NCBI GenBank assembly: GCA_905250125.1
Contig: CAJNOL010001125.1
Span: 9,516 to 73,515 of the forward strand
DNA: 64,000 nucleotides
Reading direction: 5' to 3'
Source: Rotaria sordida
Taxonomy: Eukaryota > Rotifera > Eurotatoria > Philodinida > Philodinidae
Below the pieces are notes generated by a model that did not search any database, was not told where the DNA came from, and saw nothing but the letters and a program-made list of their open reading frames with translations. The stretch's first letter is position 1. Each line of letters begins with the position of its first letter. Below, one piece after another: positions 36,104 through 48,205 of this stretch. The position numbers were made by a program, and so were the translations under genes.

Positions 36104-36514
36104 TTCAAAACAGAATAATATTCTGATACCGGAAGTGCCATGCCCAAAACAGAACAGCGCACATTAATTAGCCACAATCAGGGAGTATTTGACCAATTAG
36201 TACTAATTAAGACAAGTACTCAACTTAATTTACGCTAATTGGATGAGTACTTACCTTAATTAGTCATAATTAGGTGAGTAGTAATTAGTTGATTGTTAAT
36301 TATTACTCAGCTAATTATGACTAATTAGGCAAGTACTCATCTAATTAGCACTAATTAAGATAATTACTTGACTAATTAGCGCTAATTAAGATGAATACTT
36401 ATCTTAATTAGTATGAATTAGTCAAATACTCACCTAATTATGGTTAATTAAGGTGCGCTGTTCTGTTTTGGGAATGGCACTTCCGATATCACAGTACTAT
36501 TGTTCCGTTTTGGG
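36104..36514. mobile_element. MITE with AATTAG-rich interior
   Basis: Inverted ends of about 75 bp, including CCGGAAGTGCCATGCCCAAA at 36129 and its complement near 36480, enclose a low-complexity interior of ACTAATTAG/TTAATTAG words. The family is unassigned. It is nested in the hAT-like element next to the foldback. Confidence 0.6.
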
Positions 36515-36908
36515 AACAATCTGGAGTTTCTTTAAAACATCAGCGACAATTGACGATACTTATTGATAACTATTTGTACTATATATTTAAAATGGGTATA
36601 GTGTGGAGTAATAGACTCCATTTTGGCTCAGTTCGTACGACCAAAGCTAACGTTAACACAGGGAGTGCTTTGACAGCTTTAGAGGCTTATTGAAAATCTA
36701 GAGGAGTTTTAAGGAATCCAATAGAATCTCATGGAATCCTAAGAAATCTTATGGAATCCTACGGAATCTGATGGAATCATACGAAATCCTAGGAAATCTT
36801 ACGGAATCCTAAGGAATCCTAGAGAATCCTTGGAATCCGAAAGAATCACAGGGAATCTTTGGAATCCAGAGGAATTCAGGATTCCAGGATTCCGATTTTT
36901 CCCCCTTG

Positions 36909-38199
36909 ATTTTCTCTCAACCCTTGCAATTATTTTTCTGCTTTTTATACGAACAGCATATGACAATCTACTGTAGATCACTTGGCGACTTAAAATTAGA
37001 TAAGAAATTGTTTGTTTCAGTCAACATTAGCTTATAAATTGAAATTCGGTAATGATGAGAATATTACAAAATGATCACGATATATAGCCATACAGCTGTA
37101 TGATTTCTTACGATATAATGGTTGTTTGAAAATTATTCTAAGATCCATTCAACATATAACTGAAAGCAATTAATATCACTACTAATGTAATTCTTAGAAT
37201 GTTTGTTTCATTGTCAATAATTAGTTTTTATATCTAGAAAAGAAAAGAAAAGCTTGTTAGCGCAGCTCCTGCGGAGCTGAAATGTGGAACTCACATATAT
37301 CCTTAAATCTTAATATTCTAATACATCATATGTAAACTGAAAAATTCCGTGTACACTGTAGTTGTTTTCATTGATAATCAATGACAAGAGCGTTCTCATA
37401 TTTTACTAAATAAACTAAAATCAATAAAAAAAAAATTTCTTTTTTTATTTCTCTACAAAAAACCTTTATATTTAATCATTACAATAGTTTATTTCATATG
37501 TTTATTTTTCTAAATTTGTTAATAAATATTTCAATATCTAATACTGATGAACTAAGAATATCACCCGGTATAAGAGTGATTCTATTTCGATTTTTCTCAA
37601 GAAATTATTTCTTAATTATTGATAGACGATCCATACCACCGTTTTTTTTCCACCATCTAATGGTTCAACATCGTAAAGACCATTCATTTCTATAAATCTC
37701 CATTCTACATATAAATCTGGATCATTTAATAGAGGAGGTCAATCAATATCATCCAGATATGGCATTGGTTATAGGTGGCTACGAACAACTCCCGTGACAC
37801 TATTAGAATGGTTAAAAGATGATGATGATGATATGTTATATCCTAGTCGATCTTATTGATTATATTTAGAAGATAAATTATAAATATCTTACTAGGAAAT
37901 CACTTATTTTATTTTATTTTTTAATGAAGTGCTAATATAATTATAATTGAAAGACAATAAATGAAATCAGATCAAGAGAATTGTTTTCAGAGAGATATAT
38001 TCTAGGAAATAGTTCAACAAATTAAAAAAAAACCATCTCTATGAAAATAAATTCGGTTTAAATGAATTATTCGAAAATGTTCTATATTGATTTAAGAAAT
38101 AAATGACTCCGAACTGATATAGAATATAGAAGTCAAAACAATCCATCTATTTCTATCAGTTTGTTTAAATAAAATAAAAAAAAAAGGTCTAATCAATGA
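36909..38199. other. No intact gene; dispersed repeat and coding-like fragment
   Basis: Two items. At 37251-37298 a GC-richer motif (GCAGCTCCTGCGGAGCTGAA then GTGGAACTCACATAT) is shared with 44271-44323 and partly with 42690-42725. At about 37500-37860 both strands read as coding-like: plus ...TTPVTLLEWLKDDDDDMLYP, minus ...LNDPDLYVEWRFIEMNGLYD. Neither is a known domain to me, and both contain stops. Confidence 0.35.
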
Positions 38200-38992
38200 A
38201 TATGTCTTGTAATCCGGAAGATAAAAATCCGGAAAACAAAAAATTCGGAAAACAAAAATCCGGAAAACCAAAAATCCGGAAAATAAAAAACCCGGAAAAG
38301 AAAAAATCCGGAAAATCTCCAATATCCTTATAACGAAGGAGAAAGCATAGTAGTCTTTCATAAACCCTTCCTATTGTCTTCGTCCATCATGATCATCGTC
38401 CGCCGGGTACCATCCTTCTTCATTCTGCTCTGGACTTCTATAATTACACCTAGATGGATGCGCCGTGGCGCTGAACACGCCACCGATTGTTAGATTAGCG
38501 CACACGTATAAATACACTGTCGTTCCTCTTATCAACAAACGAATGAACAGGTGTCATCCAAACATGTGGGCCTTCGTCACTTGCCTGCAAAACGAAGAAG
38601 TGCATTTTCGGCAACAAGTGCTTAAGGTGTTAACGGGTGCGCAAAAAATGAAGATGGAGAAGACTTTGGCTTTACAAGCTAAAATCAACACTCTTGCGAA
38701 ACGTTTCGAGGACGATGAGATCGACTGCGCCGAACATCTTGAGGGGCTCTCTTTATTGGTGGCTAGTAAAAAGTGAAGTACATCCCTCTCGTCATATCAA
38801 ATGATTTCTCTTCTTTATTGTACATGTTTCTTTGTTAAATAAACTGTTGAATCTTTCTACAGAATTTTTCCCGATTTTATCTTTTCCGGATTTTTTTCCA
38901 GTTTTTTTCCGGATTTTTTCCAGATTTTTTTCCGGATTTTTTCCTCCGGATTTTTTCTTCCGGATTTTTTTTTCCGAATTTCGGGACAATAC
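38200..38992 (+). mobile_element. MULE-like element with 11-bp target duplication
   Basis: A 793-bp element is flanked by CTAATCAATGA on both sides (38189-38199 and 38993-39003); 9-11 bp duplications are typical of Mutator-like elements. Both subterminal regions consist of ATCCGGAAAA-type repeats in inverted orientation (38210-38320 and 38870-38985). It carries only a C-terminal transposase fragment, so it is non-autonomous. Confidence 0.75.
38465..38776 (+). pseudogene. MULE transposase, C-terminal fragment
   Basis: The frame contains NKRMNRCHPNMWAFVTCLQN and ends in EHLEGLSLLVASKK. This is parallel in layout to the C-terminal exon of the MULE transposase at the window's right edge (HPNIWHFIDSIREE ... 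LLRGLSFYVANKK). It is therefore the tail of a related transposase; the DDE domain is missing. Its first codons (VALNTP...) are probably not coding. Confidence 0.7.
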
Positions 38993-39003
38993 CTAATCAA
39001 TGA

Positions 39004-39872
39004 TAATGTTAATAGAGCGGAGTAGGATGATGATTATTTCAAATCAACCATATTGAGAATAAATATCCATTAGAATAAAATGATGATAATTATCTAAATA
39101 ATTGATTTAAAATCACTAAATATAGATGAATATGTCTCAACCGGACATAGACACTATTGTCAGAAATAAAGAATTCGTTTTAGCTTAAATAAAAATACAC
39201 AGCAGATATAAAATCACAAGAATTTGTTTTTTCTTTAAAAAAAAAAACTAAATGAGAAAAATTCTAAATGAAAATATTTCAAGAGATTATTTAAATGTTG
39301 TAAGAGGAAATTCTAAATCTGTTTTATATCTTAGACGAACTGATTAACTGACATATACTAATAATAATACGATTAGACGATTGTCAATCTAAGACTATTG
39401 ATTAATAGTATATCAATCATATTTAGTGTTATCTCGAACATTTTTATTTAGTTGTTGAAACAATCTATATATATGTTCAACTATAAATAGAATATTATTT
39501 ATATTTAATCATCTTTGTCGAATTCTTATTTATCTTGAAGATTATATAAACACGTTATCTGTCATTTATAGAATATTCACCAACTATTAAAAGCCTTTCA
39601 AAATCCATTCTTAAATATTTTTTTTTCTTTAAAATTCAACATTCTATATCATATGTTACTTTTTACTAATAATAAAAACAAAAAAACTTATTGGAATGTT
39701 AAATATAATAAAACTAATTGATTTTCTATCTAAATTATAGGTAAATCTTCTTTTTTTTTAAAAAACTATTCTTATTTAATTTTTCCACTAGAATTCATAT
39801 AGATTATTTATCTAAATCATCTCGATGATATTCAACTAAAAATAAAAATGATGATAGACATACAAGGGTATT
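39004..39872. other. AT-rich, no gene recognised
   Basis: Long A/T runs with no exon-like frame or clear element boundary between the MULE-like and hAT-like elements. Confidence 0.45.
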
Positions 39873-39892
39873 CAAGGGGGAAACGGCGGATT

Positions 39893-40075
39893 CCGGATTC
39901 CCGGGATTCCCAAGATTCCCAGGATTCCCATGGGATTCCCAAGATTCCCAAGATTCCCATGGGATTCCCAAGATTCCCAGGATTCCCATGGGATTCCCAA
40001 GATTCCCAGGATTCCCATGGGATTCCCGGGATTCCCACGGGTTTCCCGAGATTCCCATGTAATTTCCAGGATTCT
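39893..40075. repeat. Left subterminal GATTCCCAR array of element A
   Basis: About 19 copies of a 9-bp unit GATTCCCAR, partner of the inverted array at 48033-48205. Collagen-like frames (GNPGNLGNP) on both strands are repeat artefacts. Short repeats just inside the termini are typical transposase-binding sites in hAT elements (inference). Confidence 0.85.
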
Positions 40076-40494
40076 CCAAAAAATTTCTGGAATTCCCACC
40101 ATACTTGCGGGTTCCTCATTCTATCTGAAAATAACAGAAAACTATAAAACAATAAATCAGAAGATCCAACTTTCTTTAATTTACTGTTTTTATTAACATA
40201 ACTCTTTTATTTCTTAATTTTGCGATTGACCAAAAGATGCAGTATTGTTGGCCACTGCTTTCAGACAGTGTTTCTCCTCTTCGGCACGTAGAGCCCAACC
40301 TGCTGCGAAGAGGTAAGACATTCTCGGAAAATCCGCGCCCATTAGTTTATATTAATAGGAACATAATTCGGTATACCCAAGGGGGAACAAACTGATTTCA
40401 ATAGCTGAAATCAAGTTGAAATCATTTGAAATCACCTGAAATCATACAAACTTAGGGGCGGCACTTTAACTTTAAATGTTAAATTGGTTGAAGT

Positions 40495-41185
40495 TTAAAG
40501 TACTATATAATGGGGGTACCCTTGGGTCATCATATACTATATATTGAGGGTACCATTAGGTCATCATATACTATATGTTGGGGGTACCTTTGGGTCGTCA
40601 ACTACTATATAATGGGGGTGTCCTTGGATCATCATATACTATATATTGAGGGTATCCTTATGTCGTCATATACTATATACTGAGGGTACCTTTAGATCAT
40701 CATATACTATATATTGAGGGTACCCTTGGGTGATCAACTACTATATGATAGGGTATCCTTAGATCATCATATACTATATATTGGCGGTACTTTTGGGTCA
40801 TCAACTACTGTATAATGGAGGTACCCTTGGGTCATCATATAGTATATATTGAGGATACCTTTAGGTTGTCATATACTATATATTGGGGACACCCTTGGGT
40901 GATCAACTACCATATAATGGGGTGCCCTGGGATCATCATATACTATATATTGAGGGTACCCTTAGATCATCATGTACTACATATTGGGGATATCCTTGGG
41001 TGATCAACTACTATATAATGATGGTATTCTTTGGTCATCATATACTATATACTGGGAGTATGCTTAGGCCATGATATACTATATAATGTGGGTATCCTTG
41101 GGTCATACTATACTATATATTGGGGGTAACCCCAGTATATAGTAGTTGATGGCCCAAGGGTATCCTCAATATATAGTATATGATG
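40495..41185. repeat. 34-bp tandem array, left arm of element B
   Basis: About 20 units of a 34-bp repeat containing GGGGGTACCCTTGGGTCATC plus ATACTATATATT. Orientation flips at about 41128, so the last units are inverted. Frames across it are artefacts. Confidence 0.85.
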
Positions 41186-41439
41186 ACACAACACCGAAAA
41201 AAATAAGGTACCATACTGGGTCTCGAATTTTGAAACAAAATCGAAACACTGTAAGGTTTGGTATAAACAAGGTTCCGTGTACATCCACATCTTTCATCTC
41301 TAAAAAAAGGGTTCTGCGGCACGATTTTTCTACTGCATTCAATAACCTACTAATGAGCTTATCAAACCCTCACCGAACATGCACTCCCATATAGTTGTAG
41401 TTTCCTCCAACGATCTGATTGGTTGGCACTATCCATTCA

Positions 41440-42103
41440 TCTATTTCTAACTATTAAGCCCTCTAACAAGCTTTTGCAACAATCTCTTTATGTTATCTTA
41501 CATCCGTCTGACACCCCTCATAAATCTGTCCATCTGTCTTATCTATTACTAGCTTGCTAAATCTATCTCCTTAAAACTATTCCTGCCTAATATATTCCCT
41601 TAAAACTACCCTCTTAATCTATTCCCATAAATCTACCCCTTAAAGCAAATCACTGAATAATATTTCCCCTTAATTTATCCGGTTAAAACTATCCCTCCTT
41701 GATCTATCCATTAAAACAATTTCCTTAACACTATCCCTCCTTAATCTATCCCCTTAATTTATTACCTTAAAACTATTCCGTCTTAATCTATTCCTTAAAA
41801 CAATCCCTTAACACTATTTTTCCTTAATCTAGCTATTTAAAACAATCTCCTTCATACTATATCTCCTTCATCTATTTGTTTAAAACTATCTCTCCATCTA
41901 AATCTATTCCAGTAAAACTATCTCCCTGAATGTATCTCCCTTAAAACAACTTCTCCCCTCCCCCACTTAAATCTATTCCCATCAAACTATCCCTTCTTTA
42001 ATATATGACTTTTAACCTAACCTGCCTTAACTTATCTCCTTAAACCTATGCTCCTCAATCTGTTTCGTTAAAATTAGCTCCTCTTAATCTATCGCCCTAC
42101 ACC
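41440..42103. repeat. CTTAAAACTATCYCC minisatellite, left part
   Basis: Degenerate units containing CCTTAAAACTATC / TTAATCTATCCC, mostly 18-25 bp. The array continues at 45054 after the nested element C, so it was one block before that insertion. Confidence 0.75.
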
Positions 42104-45053
42104 TAGAGATGCACCAGTCCCAGTTCTGACTGGTGAACTGGGTCCCAGTCGGACTGGACACCCAGCCGGACTGGGTACCCAGTCCGACTGGGACCCAGGC
42201 AAGACTGGGTACTCAGTCATTTGATCTTGAGTCCATTAGTCGAGTAGTACTTTCTTCTTTTCTAGTATATTGTCATATAGTGATTCCTAGACTATTGAAG
42301 TACTGATATAAGCTATAACATTGAATTCATTGACTAATCATATATTTCTATGTATCAATCGTTATAATTTAGAATAACTCCTCCCCCCCTCCCTCCAATA
42401 TTACAAGATCTCCTCATAATAGAAGACCCCTTTGGGAAAAAATTTGTGTTCCGCATAATAAAAAACCCCTTCCCCATTTATTTAAGATTTTTTTTTTGAG
42501 AACTGAAGATTTTCATTAGTTTTTTATCCCGAAACGTGTCTATTCTTGGGATTTTCAGTTGAAAATTTTCAAATTGATGAGTTCAAATGTACATTTAAGA
42601 TTCGAAAGTCGTGAAAATCCTTTCTCCAATTTTCAAAATCGCTTCGGTTCTCTCAGAGTACCTTTTTAGTTACAAAAACTATCAGTGTAGCCGCTGTGGA
42701 GCCGAAGTGTAGTACTCATGAGACTCAGGCTGCTACAGATTTATATTATATTCTCAAAAACGGGTGGAAAAGTTTATTTTCAAAAGATATCAAATAAATG
42801 GATAGATTACAACTTATTTCTATCGTTTGAGTTAAAGCATACGCTCTAAAACTTTATCCCAACGAAACTATTTCATTTTGATTTACTCCCTCTTCCTTCG
42901 CTCCATTTATCAGATTTCCTGAATATATTTATAATATTAATACAATCGACGCAGAATGTTAAGTTTCTAAAGAAACATTGATCAAAATGATTAATCTATA
43001 ACAGTTTCTATTCGTACATTTCAAACATTTTTTTTTAATGCGTGCTTTTTTTCTTGTTGCTATTCGCTGTATTATTCTTCTGTTAATCGAGATTATCATT
43101 ATTTCGTATTATTCGATGCAAAGTTTAATTTAATGGTTAAATACGCTTAGTATAGACATTGGTTGTATCTTCGTCAGATCCTAACAATCTTGTATGCATA
43201 CTATTGTACTGAGTAAGACACAAAATAAATATTTCTAAAAGTTAGAAAGTAGTTTGATCACGCTTTTATGTAACTTATACTACCATTATGAAAAATCACA
43301 AAAGATAACCTTTCGCATGAATCTTATAAACTTTTATCTGCGCAAAAAAAGGAGGCTAGCTTTTTGCAAATACTCATAAAAATATTCGAAGTATTGAAAA
43401 GCAAAAGATTCTAGAAATTTCCACAACCTTTTAAATATAAGTGATTGATACGACATGTAATGAGGAAGAGGGAACAAGCTGAAAAACCTTGACTCAAACT
43501 TACGGTCACTATTAGTTTCTTCGGAAATATATGTGGGCCATACAAAGCTTAAAAACATAATATTTAGAAGAGAAACTAGAAATTACAGAATTTTAAAATA
43601 ATGTAGCCACTGATATTAATTACTCCCTATTGTTTGTTGCTGTAGGAAGATATCGTGATGTTTTTCCCAGCATCTGGTTACTATGATAGGAACTGAGAAG
43701 CCGTAAATCCTGAACTTAAACTTGCATTTACTAAATTCTTCGAAAATACTCGCGAGTTTCGCAAAAATCCGAGAGTCATAATACAAGACTTCCCTATAAA
43801 ATTTTTCCGCTTTAACATAATAGAAGACCCTGAGTCTTATATTGTGGGGGAGGAGGATTTACTATAAATAAATTTCATATGTCTTCATTAAACTTTTATG
43901 AGCTATCTATTGAAGCATAGTTTTCGTTTATTATCACCTGTTGAACTATTTTCTTTGCTATAGATAACTCTTCTAGATAATGAATTTCTATAATGGATTG
44001 TTTTAGAAAAATGTTTCTTGTAAGATCGATACTGAAATAAAAAATAGAAAAAGTCGGATTCATTTTAAGAAGCATCAAAACGAATACGATTGACTCAGGT
44101 ATTAAGTGAAAGCTTGTAATCGATCAAAATAGTACTAAATCAGAAATTTTAGTCATGAATGATTCGGTTTCGTATTTTGAATTTCAAATTATATTTTTAT
44201 TTTGTTAATAGTTCCTACAAGAATGTTTAGAATATCTTGTATACATTGGAGGTAAATCATTTCAAATCAAAAAGAGCTTGTCAGGGCAGCCTCATTTGGG
44301 GCTCAAACGTGGAACTCACATATCTTGTTTGATTTCATTACATCAATACAAAATATAGAGTGTAAAAACTCTGTAGGGCGATCCTTTTTCTCCCTGATTC
44401 TCAACTGCCAGGAAAGATCCTTTTTTTTCTTGATCTTAAGAAGAATTTTTTTTCTTTGAAACAGGCGTCTTGTTTTGCACCTTTATTATTGTTACTTATT
44501 CGTGACTTTTCATTGTCCTAATTTTTTAAATTTAAAACTTTCATTATTATAAGAACTGAATACAATCACAAATAATGTCGTTGTAAATAATTATCATATA
44601 GTCTAAGTAGGAAAGTCTGTAATGGAAAGTGTCTATAATGATGGATATCTGGTTGCAATGGTCTGTAATGGAGTGGGAAAGGCACTGCAAAAACCTCGCC
44701 GTAAAACTTAATTACTAATACTGCTGAAATATATTAATAATATTTTACGTTATAACGATTGGCACATAGAAATATAAGAATAGTCAATCAATTCAATATT
44801 ATTGCTTATATCATTATTTTATCAGCCTGAGAGTCAATGCATTCCAGTATATTAGAAAAGAGGAAGGTACTGTTCGATTTGCGGAATAAACATCAAATGA
44901 CTAAGTACCCAGTCGGACTGGGTGTCCAGTTCGACTGGGTACCCGGTCCGACTGGGTGTCCAGCCCGACTGGGTGTCCAGCCCGACTGGGTGTCCAGTCC
45001 GACTGGGTACCCAGTCCGACTGGGACCCAGTTACTGGCACTGGTGCACCCCTA
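42104..45053. mobile_element. hAT-like element C, nested in element B
   Basis: Ends TAGAGATGCACCAGTCCCAG at 42104 and the inverted CTGGCACTGGTGCACCCCTA ending at 45053, with the 8-bp duplication CCTACACC on both sides (42096-42103 and 45054-45061). Subterminal arrays of CCCAGTCCGACTGGGT-type palindromes lie at 42110-42225 and 44903-45030. The roughly 2.6-kb interior has no recognised transposase; frames at 43334-43558 and 43896-44078 have no motif. A TIR beginning TAGRGRTG and an 8-bp duplication fit hAT/Ac-type elements. Non-autonomous. Confidence 0.85.
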
Positions 45054-45480
45054 CCTACACCTATCTACCTTAATCGATCCCTCAAACACGCCGCCCTTAA
45101 TTCCTCCCTTAAAAATTATCCTTGCTCCCCCCCCCCCCCCTCCACTTTAGTCCATCTCTTTAAAACTATATCTCCTTTAAACTATCCCTTGAACCTATAC
45201 CGCTTAATCTTTCCTCTTAAACCCATCTCTCCTTATTTGTTTCCTTAAACTTGTTCCCCAGAATTCGTCGCCTCGACATTATCCCCCTTAGCCTAATGTA
45301 TTAAACCTGTCTCCCTTATCTACCTACTTAAGCCTATCTCCCTTGACCTATCTGCTAAAATCTGTCTCCTTTCATTTATCCTCCAAAATCCAATCGCTCT
45401 CAGCAGATTCATTTGCTTAATTCTATCCGTTTATCGCGTATTCTTGAATGTATTCTCCTTAAGTTATTGCCTCCATTATG
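45054..45480. repeat. CTTAAAACTATCYCC minisatellite, right part
   Basis: Continuation of the block at 41440-42103, more decayed toward 45480. Frames at 44837-45248 are derived from the repeat and the palindromic array of element C. Confidence 0.7.
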
Positions 45481-46591
45481 TATCGTGTTTAATTCGCGTC
45501 TTAGTGTCGTATAACTAAATCTGAACCATGAAATCTACTGTTAACATTTAAATTTCTTTCTCCTAACATCTAAATGTTAAGGTCGAAGCACTAAATGCAT
45601 CCTTCACGCTTATATGTTAATCTAAATTGTTAACTCCCTTTTTCACCGAATTTTTCAAAGTGTATTATCTATGGCGCTTATGCTTAGCAGTTTATACCAA
45701 TATGATACGTCTGACAAGTGTACCTAATCTCTCTTGTTTGTTCTTAGCTGCTGATATTTATCCTTTGGACTTTACTACTAAGTCTGACTTGTTACATCTA
45801 TCATGAATGAATTTTTCCTTAATTTAGAATCTTGTTTGCGTATATTAAGCTTTTTTTTCTATCTGCAGCAATGTCTCACTTCAAATAAGCTGTTTTATCT
45901 CTTTGTAAAACCTCGCTTGAAAATACAGCAATTAAGCTTTGAATCGCACAGTTTGAAACTTGAAACGGGTCGGTCGATACTCGGAGATGATTCCGGTCTG
46001 AATGGCATTACAAAAAGGAAGGAATGAAAAGCCGCTTGTCAAAGGTGTGATAGCTTAACATATGCTTTTGTTGTTGTCGACTGAATGAAGAAGTTGAGTT
46101 TCATGCGACACGTCTTGACCCTTCTACAATTGGTATTGATGTTTCGCGGAACCCTGACAATGGTAAATATCGTTTTAAATTTTTTACGACACCTCATGGT
46201 CACTTTGCGTTTTGAAAATATGATATATGAAACCCTTTGAACAGTAGAAATCCTTTTAAGATTTTCACGAAACCTAATTGACTGCGAAATCCTTTGAAGG
46301 TTCTGTAAGGTCGCACGATACTAAAAAATATTTGGTGAAAGTTCATGAAACCGCGAAGGTTTATGTTAGCGTCAGAGATGAATCACACTGACGCTAAACG
46401 TAGATTAAGATGCGCCTTCTAGGCTAATTGGCTTAGGACATCTACCTGGGTAGCAGAAGGTATGCGCTTAAGTCCCACGAACGTCAACTTTTTCTTCGTT
46501 CTGTCACATAACATCAGTGACACTGCTTGTCCTTTCGTTCTATAGATGTGAAGCTAACAGTTTACTAGTGCACAATTATTTTTTTAGTGAA
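45481..46591. other. Interior of element B, no gene recognised
   Basis: A 74-codon plus frame at 45803-46027 has no motif. At 46140-46380 there are degenerate repeats resembling GCGAAACCCTTTGAAGG. A tRNA-like segment lies at 46409-46485. Confidence 0.4.
46409..46485 (+). other. tRNA-Arg-like segment, degenerate
   Basis: A 77-base segment resembles a tRNA in order: a box A-like TAGGCTAATTGG, an anticodon arm TCTAC-CTGGGTA-GCAGA with four of five pairs, and a T-arm-like GCTTAAGTCCC. The acceptor ends pair at about five of seven positions and the T-stem pairs poorly. It looks like a decayed tRNA or SINE head, not a working gene; no A-tail or target duplication was found. Confidence 0.35.
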
Positions 46592-47035
46592 GGGTACCCC
46601 CAATATATTGTATATGATGACCTAAGGGTACTCCCAATATATAGTATATGATGATTCAAGGATACCCCCATCATATAGTAGCTCATGATCCAAGGATATC
46701 CCCATTACATAATGGTCGATCACCTAAAAATTCTCCAAATATATAGTAGTTGATGATCCAAGGGTACCACCAATATATTGTAAATGATGACCTAAGGATA
46801 TCCCAATTATATAGTAGTTGATGACCTAAGGGCGCTTCCAATATATAGTAGTTGATGACCCAAGGGTACCCCCATTATATAGTAGGTGATGACCTAAGGG
46901 TGCTCCCACTATATAGTAGTTGACGACCTAAGGGTACCACCAATATATTGTATATGACGACCTAAGGATATCCCCATTATATAGTAGTTGATGACCTCAG
47001 GGTACCCTCAATATATAGTACTTGATGACATATGC
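46592..47035. repeat. 34-bp tandem array, right arm of element B
   Basis: About 13 units, the reverse complement of the 40495-41185 array (for example CCCCCAATATATAGTAGTTG with GATGACCTAAGGGTA). Forms the inner part of the long inverted ends of element B. Confidence 0.85.
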
Positions 47036-47432
47036 ACTTTAACTTTGAAGTAAAGTTAGAGTGCCACTCCTAATTGCTACGAGGAATTAATTAAAATCAC
47101 GCGAAATCACTTGAAATCATCTGAAATCACTTGAAATCACCTGAAATCATCTGAAATCAACTGAAATCATTTGAAATCACGAAATCACGAAATCAGTTTG
47201 TTCCACCTTGGGTATACCCGTGCCCATTTTAAATTTTATTCGTTTTTGTTTAATGTTGTAGAGAAAGTTGTGCATGAAGAACTCATCAAGCGAGATAATT
47301 CAAGTGCTTATTTAGCACTCACATCAAGACTTTCTAATATTTCAGTCTCGTCTATATCCATCTCAGTATTTTGAGAGTCTTGTTCTAATTCTCCAAGTTC
47401 TGAGTCAACTTCTTCGTCATCATTGTCATCTA

Positions 47433-47958
47433 GACTTCTGCAAAATGGTCACGGTCACGGTCACGGTCACGGCGTCTCGTGACCGTGACCGTGACTAGTT
47501 TTCGAAAAATTGGCGTGACTGGGATCGTGACCGTGACTAAATAGCTCGTGACCGTGACCAAATGGCTCGTGACCGTGACCAAATGGCTCGTGACCGTGAC
47601 TTAACAGTGAAAAATTTTGATACTAAAAGTCTGATTTTTGTGAAAAAAAATCAAAATTTTAATTGATTTATGGGTTTTCTTTGTTTTGTTACAGGAAAAA
47701 TCTACGAAATCAATTTAAATCTTGATTTTGTAGCACAAAAATCCAGCTAGTAATCCAAAATTTCCGTGGCCGTGACGTGACCGTGACTAGTTTCGAAAAA
47801 TTTCCGTGACTATGAACGTGACCGTGACCAGCTAGCTCGTGACCGTGACGTGATCGTGACTAGTTTCGAAAAATATTCGTGACTATGAACGTGACCGTGA
47901 CCAAGCAGCTCGTGACCGTGACGTGACGTGACTGAAAAATCGTGGTCACGCAGAAGTC
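47433..47958. mobile_element. TA-flanked element made of GTCACG/CGTGAC repeats
   Basis: A 526-bp insert with short inverted ends GACTTCTGC / GCAGAAGTC, flanked by TA on both sides (47431-47432 and 47959-47960). Almost all of the rest is GTGACCGTGACC-type repeats in both orientations plus TAGTTTTCGAAAAAT blocks. The TA duplication fits Tc1/mariner-like mobilisation; no transposase is encoded. Confidence 0.7.
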
Positions 47959-48032
47959 TATTGTCATCACTAGTATGTTTGGCCTGTTTATTTTTGATGA
48001 TTACTTTATCTATTGATGACTATTAGGCACAG

Positions 48033-48205
48033 GATTCCCTGGATTCCTAGGATTCCCATGGGATTCCCTGGATTCCCGTGGGATTCCCTGGATTCCCAGG
48101 ATTCCCATGGGATTCCCTGGATTCCCATGGGATTCCCAGGATTCCCGGGATTCCCAGGATTCCCATGGGATTCCCATGGGATTCGGAATCCCGGGAATCC
48201 GCCGT
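48033..48205. repeat. Right subterminal array of element A
   Basis: GGATTCCCATGGGATTCCC-type 9-mers, the mirror of the array at 39893-40075; the 67-codon frame across it is an artefact. Confidence 0.85.

Larger units (their letters stand above)
34811..36908. mobile_element. hAT-like non-autonomous element with GGAATCC arrays
   Basis: The ends CAAGGGGGAGAAAACGGAAT and the inverted ATTTTTCCCCCTTG match the termini of the elements at 39873 and 40378. Subterminal arrays of GGAATCCNAT-type 10-mers lie at 34830-35075 and 36690-36900. There is no transposase frame. The flanks (GGTGGATA and ATTTTCTC) do not match, so no target duplication exists here, unlike its relatives. The interior holds a foldback and a further MITE. 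Confidence 0.7.
40378..47210. mobile_element. hAT-like element B, nested in element A
   Basis: Ends CAAGGGGGAACAAACTGATT at 40378 and the near-exact inverted copy ending at 47210, flanked by the 8-bp palindromic duplication GGTATACC (40370-40377 and 47211-47218). TTGAAATCAC-type repeats follow each end (40390-40440 and 47085-47195), then long arrays of a 34-bp unit. No transposase was recognised inside. Its insertion interrupts the interior of element A. Confidence 0.85.

Noticed and set aside
39804..40196. Collagen-like Gly-Asn-Pro repeat frames
   Set aside because: Direct translation of the 9-bp GATTCCCAR array at a transposon end; all frames look repetitive.
40495..41185. CRISPR-like array
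   Set aside because: Units are contiguous with no unique spacers, and the genome is eukaryotic; it is a transposon-associated minisatellite.
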